Shown: positions 1 through 9,567 of the stretch, piece by piece
Numbering within the stretch: the stretch's first letter is position 1
Layout: each line of letters opens with the position of its first letter
Source: Planctomycetaceae bacterium
GTDB taxonomy: Bacteria; Planctomycetota; Planctomycetia; Planctomycetales; Planctomycetaceae
Length of the DNA: 50,767 nt
Direction: 5' to 3'
Assembly (NCBI GenBank): GCA_029243145.1
Contig: JAQWSQ010000054.1
Span: forward strand, 1-50,767
Position numbers and translations under genes: made by a program
The notes under the pieces: model-generated
Seen by the model: the letters and a program-made list of their open reading frames with translations, nothing else
Databases searched by the model: none
What the model was told of the DNA's origin: nothing

Positions 1-159
1 TGGCGAAGAAGGTCTGCGCCGGGCCCCATGCAAACCGTAGAAATTGACGTTCATCCGCCCCGCGAACTTCATTCGTGATGGCGAACCAGAAATCTTCGCA
101 CAAATTTCATCCACCAAAACAGCACCATCCTCCTCACACCCCTCTTTCAGGACACGCAC
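1..159 (-). CDS. possible partial ORF running off the left edge
   Basis: On the minus strand a reading frame is open from a GTG at 159 down to the first base of the window (53 codons, no stop). It overlaps the last 26 bases of the upstream 205-codon ORF in a different frame, the kind of overlap seen in translationally coupled gene pairs. The visible residues (beginning RVLKEGCEEDG) match no family I recognise. It could equally be the remainder of the upstream ORF after a frameshift, or chance openness. The remainder lies outside the window. Confidence 0.3.
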   Translation of the reverse strand, partial: MRVLKEGCEEDGAVLVDEICAKISGSPSRMKFAGRMNVNFYGLHGARRRPSSP

Positions 160-751
160 GAGCTAGGTATCGATACGACGACTCGTTGTCTTCGCGAATT
201 CCTAGAAAGGAGTCACTATGGGACATGACATCCCTCATGAAACGATTTTCTCCCATGAAGTATCCCAGCATGTCCTGAGCAACCTTAAGTGAATAATACT
301 CCACATCCTTGTTTGCACGGCGATTTTTTCTGTTAGCGAGAAAGCCTGCTAACGAAAATTCGATATGTTCGGTGGTTAATCTATCTATTTCAGCAGCAGC
401 TTTCCGCAGCCCCCAATATCCCTTCTGCATCATATCCTCAGCAAAGCTATTTTGGTCAGGCCACAAATTCATTAGGGAACGTCGATTCACAACAGTTGAT
501 CGTATATGATTAAGTGTGCTCATAAGTATACACCACTTGTGATTTCCCAAACAGACATGCTCAAGCTGCATTTGGTTCAAATAGTTTTCAGACACAACCC
601 TACTCTTATACTGCTCATTTTTTCTCAAATACCAACTGTCGTGTTCGCTTGGGGACCACACAGGAAATTCACGTAAGTCCCCTAGTGGAGCTTGTTTGTC
701 TCGTCGATGATGTCCAACTTGTAACCATTGATGGGTATTCATAAATCCCAT
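134..751 (-). CDS. hypothetical protein, 205 aa
   Basis: A 205-residue ORF with no signal peptide or transmembrane segment that I can see. It is rich in charged and aromatic residues (for example WSPSEHDSWYLRKNEQY near residue 35), suggesting a soluble cytoplasmic protein. I recognise no family or catalytic motif. The DNA is visibly AT-richer than the dnaG-rpoD block beside it, which may indicate acquired DNA. The start is uncertain: ATGs at codons 1 and 4 both lack a clear Shine-Dalgarno sequence. Its 3' end overlaps a second open frame that leaves the window, so the two may form a short operon. Function unknown; a real gene is likely but not certain. Confidence 0.5.
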   Translation of the reverse strand: MGFMNTHQWLQVGHHRRDKQAPLGDLREFPVWSPSEHDSWYLRKNEQYKSRVVSENYLNQMQLEHVCLGNHKWCILMSTLNHIRSTVVNRRSLMNLWPDQNSFAEDMMQKGYWGLRKAAAEIDRLTTEHIEFSLAGFLANRKNRRANKDVEYYSLKVAQDMLGYFMGENRFMRDVMSHSDSFLGIREDNESSYRYLARACPERGV

Positions 752-1023
752 CTATCCACTGTTATTTCAGAGTTTAGGACGATTGTTGCCGTGCGATGGA
801 ATGTCGTAACTCATTGACTTCTTGACGGCGTCTCGTAGAATTGGGGCAGTTGAAGAAAGTGTGAAGGATCAATGCTGCAGGATGCGCATGTCCACTTTAC
901 CGCGACGCGATTCTGCATCTCTCACACTCATTGATCCCAAGACCACCAAATCCGCACTTTCAGAGCCTTATGCTGGACGCACGACCCAGAACCCGCCTTC
1001 CACACTCTTCCAAGGAGATTTCC

Positions 1024-2928
1024 GTGTCGACCGGTCTATCACCAGATTTCAAAGAGACCGTGAGATCACGGACCAATCTGGTAGAACTGATTGGCGATAC
1101 TCTCCCTTTACAGCCTCACCGGGGTGGTGCGGATTACGTTGGCCTCTGCCCCTTTCATCAAGACAAGAACCCGTCTTTTCACGTGTATCCTGACCGCCAA
1201 TCTTGGCGTTGTTGGGTCTGCAATGAGGGGGGCGATTGCTTCTCTTTCATCGAAAAGATCGAGGGAATCGGCTTTTTTGATTCGCTGAAGCTACTCGCCG
1301 ACCGAGCCGGCATCGACATGCCACAACGGATGGCTCCTTCCCCTCAACAACAGCAACGCAAGAGCCTGCGAGATGAAATGTTCTCCGCCCTCACTTGGGC
1401 CGAAGAGCAGATGCATCATTGTCTGATGAGTTCACCGCAGGCACAACTCGCTCGGACTTACCTCGAAGATCGCGGTTACAGCCGGGAACAGATGGAGCAA
1501 TTTCGGCTCGGCTATCACCCCGACAGTTGGGAATGGATCCTCGGACAGGTCGCCAATCGTTACGACATGAATGTTCTGGAAGAAGCTCGCCTGATCGCTC
1601 GTCGTAAAAACGGTCCCGGATATAGCGATTCCCACATCTTCATTAATCGGGTGATCTTTCCGATTCACGATGCCCGCGGACGAACGATCAGCTTCGGCGG
1701 TCGCTTGATGCCGGGACAAGAAGGCCCCAAATACTACAACGGCAACGACAGCGATTTATTCCACAAAAGTGACGTTTTATACGGCTATCACCTGGCCAAA
1801 GACGCGATTCGCAAGTCTCGGACAGCTTTAGTTGTGGAGGGTTACACCGACCGCATCGGCATGCATCTGGCGGGGATCGAAAATGTGGTCGGCGTGCTGG
1901 GGACGGCACTCACCGAACAGCATGTTTCCCAGCTCAAATTGATCGCCGAGTCTGTTGTTCTGGTCTACGATGGAGATAATGCCGGTCAAACGAACGCGGA
2001 TCGGGTTGTGAGTAAGTTCCTCGCACAAGACGTGGATTTGAAAATTCTGACCTTGCCTGACGGACTTGACCCGGAAGAATACCTGCAAGCGCATGGTGCG
2101 GAGTCATTTCAGGGACTTGTGAAGTCTGCACTTGAGGCTTGGGAGTTCAAATATCGTAACCTTGTAGAAAAACATGGTTTGCAGTCGGAGGGATCGCGTC
2201 AGACGATTTTGCGTGAAATGTTGTCACTCATGGGACAAGCGCCCAATCTGGCCGGAACCAATCGAGAGGACTCGTTGATTGCCCGGTTGTCACAAAAGAC
2301 AGCCGTCCGCGAAGATAAGGTCAGAAAACAACTTAAAGAAATCCGAAGTAAACAGTCTGGTTACACTGCGCCTGCTGGCCCTCACGATGAAGAGCAGATG
2401 CTCAACCCGGTGAAACAGTTGATGCAGTCTGGTTATTCGGGAATGAGCCAGCATCAAAAAGTGGAAGCTGAGCTACTGGAGATTATTTTAGCGGCTCCGA
2501 ACTGGATGAATGAGATTGCCAATCGCGTTCACCCGCAAGAGTTGCAAAACCCTCACTTCCAGCAACTGTATCAAATTTGCTGCGACCTCCACGAACGTGG
2601 AGATGGGGTGAGTCGCAATCAGTTACTGAACGAACTGGAAGATGCAGATTTGAAGCAAATGGTCGTGGTTCTGGAGGATTGGAGTCACGACCGAAACATT
2701 CGGGCAAAGCTTGACGATCGGGTAAACAATGCAGACATTCCGCATTATCTGATTCAAGCCACACAAGTTCTTGCCTGGCGTAGAGAAGAATCGGAACATG
2801 ATCGAACCCGAGGTGAAATTGCGGGTTATACTTCCGCAGAGGATCAACTGACGGATACCGATCAAAAGCTCCTGATACGTTCCATGGAGTTTCACAAGAA
2901 GCGAATTCAAAATAAAACGACCACTTAG
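1024..2928 (+). CDS. dnaG: DNA primase DnaG
   Basis: Synthesises RNA primers at the replication fork, working with the DnaB helicase. The N-terminal CHC2 zinc finger is visible (CPFH at about residue 42, then CWVC about 20 residues later). The RNA-polymerase core and TOPRIM domain follow, with VVEGYTD (about residue 270) and the metal-binding VYDGDNAG. The C-terminal third is helical, fitting the helicase-binding domain. Length 634 aa is normal. I chose the GTG at 1024 because AAGGAG (1012-1017) sits six bases upstream and the protein then begins, as expected, just before the zinc-binding domain. An in-frame upstream ATG at 931 would add 31 poorly conserved-looking residues. rpoD follows after 21 bases, the classic primase-sigma operon, here without rpsU immediately upstream. 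Confidence 0.97.
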   Translation: MSTGLSPDFKETVRSRTNLVELIGDTLPLQPHRGGADYVGLCPFHQDKNPSFHVYPDRQSWRCWVCNEGGDCFSFIEKIEGIGFFDSLKLLADRAGIDMPQRMAPSPQQQQRKSLRDEMFSALTWAEEQMHHCLMSSPQAQLARTYLEDRGYSREQMEQFRLGYHPDSWEWILGQVANRYDMNVLEEARLIARRKNGPGYSDSHIFINRVIFPIHDARGRTISFGGRLMPGQEGPKYYNGNDSDLFHKSDVLYGYHLAKDAIRKSRTALVVEGYTDRIGMHLAGIENVVGVLGTALTEQHVSQLKLIAESVVLVYDGDNAGQTNADRVVSKFLAQDVDLKILTLPDGLDPEEYLQAHGAESFQGLVKSALEAWEFKYRNLVEKHGLQSEGSRQTILREMLSLMGQAPNLAGTNREDSLIARLSQKTAVREDKVRKQLKEIRSKQSGYTAPAGPHDEEQMLNPVKQLMQSGYSGMSQHQKVEAELLEIILAAPNWMNEIANRVHPQELQNPHFQQLYQICCDLHERGDGVSRNQLLNELEDADLKQMVVVLEDWSHDRNIRAKLDDRVNNADIPHYLIQATQVLAWRREESEHDRTRGEIAGYTSAEDQLTDTDQKLLIRSMEFHKKRIQNKTTT

Positions 2929-2938
2929 AATTAGAGTT

Positions 2939-2943
2939 GGAGG
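2939..2943 (+). promoter_or_regulatory. Shine-Dalgarno site deciding the rpoD start
   Basis: GGAGG lies six bases before the TTG at 2950. It supports initiation at this unusual start codon, which makes the sigma factor begin with YGLDSEL. Confidence 0.75.
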
Positions 2944-2949
2944 TCAGTC

Positions 2950-4617
<1,668 letters not shown>

Positions 4618-4644
4618 TTTTCTTGCCAGCTTCGTAAATCTCCA

Positions 4645-4680
4645 CAAACGCCGGTCAATTTTGATCGGCGTTTGTTTTTT
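4645..4680 (+). terminator. intrinsic terminator of the dnaG-rpoD operon
   Basis: A 13-bp stem (CAAACGCCGGTCA with TGATCGGCGTTTG, one G-T pair), a short ATTT loop, then six T residues. It lies 28 bases after the rpoD stop. Confidence 0.92.
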
Positions 4681-4760
4681 GCGCCGACCAAACGTACTAT
4701 AAAACCTTCGATCTTTGACTCACGACACCGTCAGCGAAACAGGATTCACCGAGAACTATT

Positions 4761-5465
4761 ATGGATAAAACCACCAGTTTACTGCCAGACATGCATCAGG
4801 TGCACCAGAAACTGGAAGCAGCCCGCAAAAAACTTGATCGTGGCCCGCGAATCATTGCCACCCAAGAACGCCTCCGGGATCAGAAACAAGAAGAACGAGA
4901 CTCACTCAAAACGAAGCTGATTGACCTCCGCAAGACAGCCGACGGCAAGTCTTTGCAACTGAAAAGCAATGAAGCCAAAATTCAGGATCTACAGGGGAAG
5001 CTGAACGCATCCACCACAAATAAAGAGTACGAAATCATCAGCTCGCAAATTGCCGCTGATAACATGGCCAATAGCGTGCTGGAAGATGAAATTCTGGAAG
5101 CCCTTGAGAAGGTCGATCAAGGACTACAAGCAATTGCCGACGCAGAGGAAGCGATTAAAACTCAGGAAGAGTTGATAAAAAAAACTGTGACGGAAGTGAA
5201 TGCTTCCAAGCCGGGCCTGGAAGAACAAGCAGCCACTTTGGCAGCGGAACTTGCCGTCTTTGAAAAAGAAATCCCCGGCACGATGATGGATCACTATCGT
5301 CGCCTCGTGGGTGCTCATGGAGCGAGTTGCCTCACGGCAGTCGAGAACGATGCCTGCACTTCCTGCTATGCGATTGTGGCTCCTCAAGAAAAAGTACAAC
5401 TCAACATGGGTAAGGTAATGCTCTGCCGATCTTGCGGACGCATCATGTACCAACAAAAAAGCTGA
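4761..5465 (+). CDS. coiled-coil protein with C-terminal zinc ribbon
   Basis: A 234-residue protein of the C4-type zinc-ribbon family (PF02591, formerly DUF164). About 180 residues form a continuous charged coiled coil (for example KKLDRGPRIIATQERLRDQ). The compact C terminus has two Cys pairs, CTSC (about residue 199) and CRSC (about 221), fitting a zinc ribbon. Relatives in other phyla (Helicobacter FlgZ, Chlamydia CT398) are adaptor proteins that bind sigma-54 or secretion components; that role is family knowledge and is not shown here. It sits directly after rpoD but has its own transcription unit, because a terminator separates them. The stop codon lies inside its own terminator stem. 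Confidence 0.88.
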   Translation: MDKTTSLLPDMHQVHQKLEAARKKLDRGPRIIATQERLRDQKQEERDSLKTKLIDLRKTADGKSLQLKSNEAKIQDLQGKLNASTTNKEYEIISSQIAADNMANSVLEDEILEALEKVDQGLQAIADAEEAIKTQEELIKKTVTEVNASKPGLEEQAATLAAELAVFEKEIPGTMMDHYRRLVGAHGASCLTAVENDACTSCYAIVAPQEKVQLNMGKVMLCRSCGRIMYQQKS

Positions 5466-5494
5466 GCAAGGATCCCGATCCCGGCTCAGCTTTT
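5457..5494. terminator. bidirectional intrinsic terminator overlapping a stop codon
   Basis: An 11-bp perfect stem, AAAAGCTGAGC (5457-5467) with GCTCAGCTTTT (5484-5494). Read on the plus strand it ends the zinc-ribbon gene, and its left arm contains that gene's TGA (5463-5465). Read on the minus strand it is followed by six T residues and would stop transcription of the STAS gene that ends at 5579. Confidence 0.8.
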
Positions 5495-5578
5495 GGAGTT
5501 CTCTGAACGATGTTAAAATCGTCAGAGAAGTTCAGTCAAAAATAGACTCTGTTGTGAGGGGTCCACAACGAGTCATTT

Positions 5579-6094
5579 TCAGCATGCGATTGCTTCTTCG
5601 ATGAGGTTGGTGGAATCTGACCATTCTCCAGATGTCATCACTTCGGTCGATATCTCTTCGGCCATCATCGGATCGACTGTCTCTTCTTCTATGGTTGCGT
5701 CGGCTTCATCGTCGCGGAACACATTCTCCATTAAGAAGTTTGGCTCGGCTTCCAATTGAAAGTATCCGGGACGCAGCTCGGTAAAGTATTGCTGGAACCA
5801 CAACATCTGGGCAACATTGGGTTGCACACCCAACACAGAGATATTGATTCCGCGGTCTTTCCAATCTCCCAGCATTCCGAAGAATCCACTCGGGATATAT
5901 TTCACCGTCTTCATATCCAAGACAAGTTCACGTTGTTCGAAGTCGAGGATTTGCTCGAATAGTGTGTCACGGATCAGGGCCAAGTCGGCACCATCCCAAA
6001 TTTCCATTTCGCCGACGCTAATAAGCGTAGAGCCATTCTCTTGACGAATGGTCAGTCGTTTGCGGCGTCGTGTTGACATTAGTGGTGTTTGCAT
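5579..6094 (-). CDS. STAS-domain protein (anti-sigma antagonist-like)
   Basis: A 171-residue cytoplasmic protein. Residues about 10-110 have the STAS pattern: ISVGEMEIWDGADLALIRDTL, then LVLDMKTVKYIPSGFFGML, where the IPSGFFG segment occupies the position of the regulatory serine loop. STAS proteins of this kind usually bind anti-sigma factor kinases or act in partner switching. The C-terminal 50 residues are strongly acidic (DDEADATIEEETVDPMM), an unusual tail. The ATG at 6094 is chosen because GAGGA lies seven bases upstream; the longer open frame back to 6295 encodes unconvincing sequence. No partner kinase is adjacent, although two Ser/Thr kinases occur elsewhere in the window. The exact role is unknown. 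Confidence 0.75.
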   Translation of the reverse strand: MQTPLMSTRRRKRLTIRQENGSTLISVGEMEIWDGADLALIRDTLFEQILDFEQRELVLDMKTVKYIPSGFFGMLGDWKDRGINISVLGVQPNVAQMLWFQQYFTELRPGYFQLEAEPNFLMENVFRDDEADATIEEETVDPMMAEEISTEVMTSGEWSDSTNLIEEAIAC

Positions 6095-6393
6095 CAGGGA
6101 GTCCTCTGTTTTCGGGATCATCTTTTGTGAGGATGACGACTGCTTAAGAGCCAGCCCGCTCTTAAGCTTGAAGACTAGATGCAACCCTTGCGCCAATTTC
6201 AGGAAAATCACCAGATGGTTCGAATAACGCCAAAAAACACGGGAAATAGAGCAAAAATAAAAAGCAGACTTAGAAGTCCGAATTCTAAGTAACACACGAA
6301 CCGTTGCTTTTAAACGACGACGTGGACATCATTGATGCGGTAACACAACACTCCTCGTAACCCGTTTAACCGGAGGAGATTAAGGGATATGCC

Positions 6394-8253
6394 TCATTCC
6401 TGTTCTTTCATCTTCTGTTTGAGCTCGACCATTCGCTGGTTATACGCGGCGATCGTTTCTTTGCGTCGCAGCATGCCGAGAAGTTTCCCTGAGTCTTCGG
6501 GATCCAACACCGGGAGTTCTTCGAGATTCAACGAGGTAAATTTCTGCATGGCGGAATTGAGGTCATCTTGTGGTGAGAGAGTGACCAGATTGGTCACCAT
6601 CACATCGCCCGCATTGGCGAGTTTCCAGATGGTTTCGTCATACAAATAGGCACGCACGTCGTTGGCAGAAAAAATGCCGATGACCTTCTGGTCATCATCG
6701 ACGACGGGGAAATACTGTTGCTCGTTCTCAGACAAAAGGTGAACAATCTCTTCCAGCGACATCGACTCATGAACGAAACAGAGTTGGCGGTTTTTCTGAT
6801 ACACATCTTCGACCAGAATCCCTTCCAGCAGGTCGATGATGAAATCTCCCAGATGAGCCGACGATTCGAGCCGACTCGGAACCTGCTTGACATAGATTGT
6901 CCAACGCCGCGAAAATAGAAAACAAAGCGTGGAAACCCACATGGTTGGTAAGAGCAGGTGATAACTTCCGGTCATTTCTGAGACCATGATGATCGTCGAA
7001 AATGGTGCGTGTGCGATGCCAGCGAAGAATCCGGCCATCCCGACGATTGCGTAGCTTTCCGGTTGAACGGTCCACCAATCTGGTCCGTACTTGGCGAAAA
7101 GTTGCCCGACAGCTCCCCCCACACATCCTCCGATGACCATGGAAGGCCCGAACACTCCTCCCGATCCTCCCGAGCTAATTGTGAGTGAAGTGGTGATAAT
7201 TTTGAAAATCGCCACGGTGATCAGAACGACTGGCGCCACGGAGACGGAATCGGACAGCGCTGCCTGTAACACCCCATAACCTGTAGAGAGAACCGCTAAC
7301 AGTTGGATATTTTCTGCGAATCCGTAGTACAGACTCATTGCCAACAGTCCAGCAAGCCCGGCCCCAATCGCCGGTCGAAAATGCTTTTTGACGGGCAGTT
7401 TTTCAAACAGACGATGTGTCCCATAAAAGACCTTAATGTAGAGAATCCCGACCAAAACCAGCACAATCGATAACAACCCGAACGGTATGAGATCCCACAT
7501 CGTCGAACGGACAAATTCGGGTGGTGCACCAAACAGAGGCAGAAATCGCAATTCGGGCGGCAAAATCATGCTGTACACGGAATAACTCATAATTGATGAG
7601 ATCGCAGCCGGAACAATCACGTCTGATTCGAGATCTCCATCCCGATAGAAAATTTCTCCCGCAAAGAGCGCTCCAGCAAGTGGAGCGCGAAAGATGGCAC
7701 CCACCCCCGCAGCCATCCCGGCGGCCAGCATGATACGTCGATCACGAGCACTCAATTTCAGTTTGGTAGCGAGGAGTGATCCAAAACCGGCCCCGATTTG
7801 CGCGATAGGACCTTCTCGCCCCGCCGACCCACCAGTCCCCAAGGTGAGAGCTGACGCGACTGTTTTCACAATCGGAATCCGCCAATTGATCTTTCCACGG
7901 TGGTTATGGAAAGAATCGATAGCCGCATCAGTGCCATGTCCTTCGGCTTCGGGAGCAAACGTGTACACGATAATTCCCGATAACAGCCCGCCCAAAGTCA
8001 TGACGAGCACAATCATCCAGGGAGAGAACAGCGCTGCGTTGATTTCGATGCCTGCCAGTTCCCCCACGGCTTCTCCGGGAAGGTAATTGGCAAAATGTGC
8101 GAGAGAGAACTCGACGACATAATGAGTCAGATACTGAAAGAGAATTGCCCCAAAACCGGCCACACACCCGATCAAGGAAGACAAGAAAAACCACTTACCG
8201 GTGGCGCGCAACTCGAACGCCGTAACAAATTCTTCAAAACGACGACGAATCAT
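6394..8253 (-). CDS. ClC-family chloride channel/transporter with CBS pair
   Basis: A 619-residue integral membrane protein that moves Cl- (as a channel or a Cl-/H+ exchanger). The anion-selectivity motifs are clear: GTGGSAGREGPIAQIG, with the gating Glu in GREGP at about residue 147, and GGSGGVFGPSMVIGG further on. About ten hydrophobic helices precede a C-terminal pair of CBS domains (from about residue 480: VEDVYQKNRQLCFVHESMS, then VMVTNLVTLSPQDDLNSAM). These bind adenine nucleotides in relatives and may regulate gating. The start at the ATG next to 8253 gives a short cytoplasmic N terminus; the Shine-Dalgarno site is weak. It stands between the STAS gene and the C39-like gene on the same strand, with gaps of about 100 bases or more. 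Confidence 0.93.
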   Translation of the reverse strand: MIRRRFEEFVTAFELRATGKWFFLSSLIGCVAGFGAILFQYLTHYVVEFSLAHFANYLPGEAVGELAGIEINAALFSPWMIVLVMTLGGLLSGIIVYTFAPEAEGHGTDAAIDSFHNHRGKINWRIPIVKTVASALTLGTGGSAGREGPIAQIGAGFGSLLATKLKLSARDRRIMLAAGMAAGVGAIFRAPLAGALFAGEIFYRDGDLESDVIVPAAISSIMSYSVYSMILPPELRFLPLFGAPPEFVRSTMWDLIPFGLLSIVLVLVGILYIKVFYGTHRLFEKLPVKKHFRPAIGAGLAGLLAMSLYYGFAENIQLLAVLSTGYGVLQAALSDSVSVAPVVLITVAIFKIITTSLTISSGGSGGVFGPSMVIGGCVGGAVGQLFAKYGPDWWTVQPESYAIVGMAGFFAGIAHAPFSTIIMVSEMTGSYHLLLPTMWVSTLCFLFSRRWTIYVKQVPSRLESSAHLGDFIIDLLEGILVEDVYQKNRQLCFVHESMSLEEIVHLLSENEQQYFPVVDDDQKVIGIFSANDVRAYLYDETIWKLANAGDVMVTNLVTLSPQDDLNSAMQKFTSLNLEELPVLDPEDSGKLLGMLRRKETIAAYNQRMVELKQKMKEQE

Positions 8254-8358
8254 CGGTACTCGATCTGGGCAATGTGAGAAAAAAGAGAGAGCAAACCTCA
8301 GCCAACCGGTTCACCGTAGCAGTATTCAAAGTCGAGGATCAAGGAACAGGGGAGCCTA

Positions 8359-9390
8359 TTATCGGTTCGCCGTCAATTTGGAGGAAACTGGTGTCTCGTC
8401 ATGGATCAGACGGATCGCACGCCCTCGAACCAATATCTCCAGATCGTCCCATGACCAGAGGTCCATACCGACCGCAGGATCTCCAATGATCGCCTGCCCC
8501 TCTTGATTGAAACCGAAGAAGACGACCGAATGTAATTGCCCGACTTCCCATCCAAATTTATTATTTTCTGTATATTTGGCAGGGACTTCAACTCCCTCCA
8601 GAATCCCCACAGCAAGAATGGCACTGGAGTGTGTCAACAAAGGTAAGCCCGCTGGTTGACATGGCAGCACTTCGACACCGAGATTGGTCCCTTCTGTTTT
8701 CAGTGACAGTCCACGATAGAGCCCTTGCCAAGAAGTGCCAGTACCGTTGGTCAAGCAAAGTTCGGCCATCTCCTGCTCACTGGTGTCGATACCATGCAGT
8801 CTCAAGAGCGTCGCGGCACAAGCAGCCGAGCAGGTTTGATTGGAAGTTTGGCGACAAATCTGACCATCCCAAACTTCCTCACACTGAGGAGCAGTTCCCC
8901 ACACGGGTAGCATCATCGCAATACCGGCAATGAGAAATTCCACCGCCGTATAACCATTCCGACGACGCAGCGAACCGGGCATGCTTTTCCAGGCGATGCC
9001 GGCAATCAGGGCCGTCATGGGGGGAAGCCAGTTACCAATCACGATGAGATTGCTGAAAGGCAGCAGATTGGCGAGCAGAATGTCATCCCAGAGATAGAGT
9101 AAATACAGGACAATCATGCCAACACAAACGCTCAACACCAGCAAGCTCGTTTTCCGAGAGACACGTTCACCAATCACGACTCCCAACAAAAAAAGCGAGA
9201 ACGAAATCCCCATCATGACTCCGAAGCCGTACATTAAATCGGGGGCGGCCAGTCTCATGAAGATCTCTGAAAATGATTTTGTGAAAATGTATCGAACACG
9301 TTGCCAGACTTCATTGCTGACGGTAATACGAAGAGTTTGGATGATTTCAAAGAAGAATTCCCCCAGAAAGAGACCATCCTCAAAACTCAA
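8359..9390 (-). CDS. membrane protein with C39-like cysteine peptidase domain
   Basis: About 343 residues. The N-terminal half has three to four hydrophobic helices (around residues 55-75, 82-100, 120-135, 150-165). The C-terminal half resembles papain-like peptidase family C39: QTCSAACAATLLRLHGI, with the presumed catalytic Cys after QT (about residue 187); then QLHSVVFFGF (His) and IIGDPAVG (Asp). C39 domains cleave leader peptides after Gly-Gly and normally sit at the N terminus of an ABC exporter; here there is no ATPase. The substrate is unknown. The open frame begins at a TTG (9390) just after an in-frame stop. An ATG at 9258 is an alternative start and would remove 44 residues. Divergent from the DUF1501 gene. 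Confidence 0.7.
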   Translation of the reverse strand: MSFEDGLFLGEFFFEIIQTLRITVSNEVWQRVRYIFTKSFSEIFMRLAAPDLMYGFGVMMGISFSLFLLGVVIGERVSRKTSLLVLSVCVGMIVLYLLYLWDDILLANLLPFSNLIVIGNWLPPMTALIAGIAWKSMPGSLRRRNGYTAVEFLIAGIAMMLPVWGTAPQCEEVWDGQICRQTSNQTCSAACAATLLRLHGIDTSEQEMAELCLTNGTGTSWQGLYRGLSLKTEGTNLGVEVLPCQPAGLPLLTHSSAILAVGILEGVEVPAKYTENNKFGWEVGQLHSVVFFGFNQEGQAIIGDPAVGMDLWSWDDLEILVRGRAIRLIHDETPVSSKLTANR

Positions 9391-9479
9391 TGACTACTTT
9401 AGCACCCGGCGATCTTCATAACTATTGGCATCATCGGACTTTCCTGAAATTGTAACGTTCGGGCTCCGCCAAAGAATCA

Positions 9480-9509
9480 TTGACATTGCCGCCTAAAAAT
9501 GACGATAAT
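9480..9509 (+). promoter_or_regulatory. candidate sigma-70 promoter of the DUF1501 gene
   Basis: TTGACA (9480-9485), an 18-base spacer, then GATAAT (9504-9509). The start codon is 58 bases downstream of the -10 box. Found by eye; not tested. Confidence 0.5.
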
Positions 9510-9567
9510 CATCAATAGATACTGATATAAATTCGTCGCCCCACCTGCTCGATAAAGGCTCAAACCG

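Noticed and set aside
931..1023. upstream ATG start for DnaG
   Set aside because: It would add 31 residues unlike DnaG; the GTG at 1024 has an excellent AAGGAG and gives the normal N terminus.
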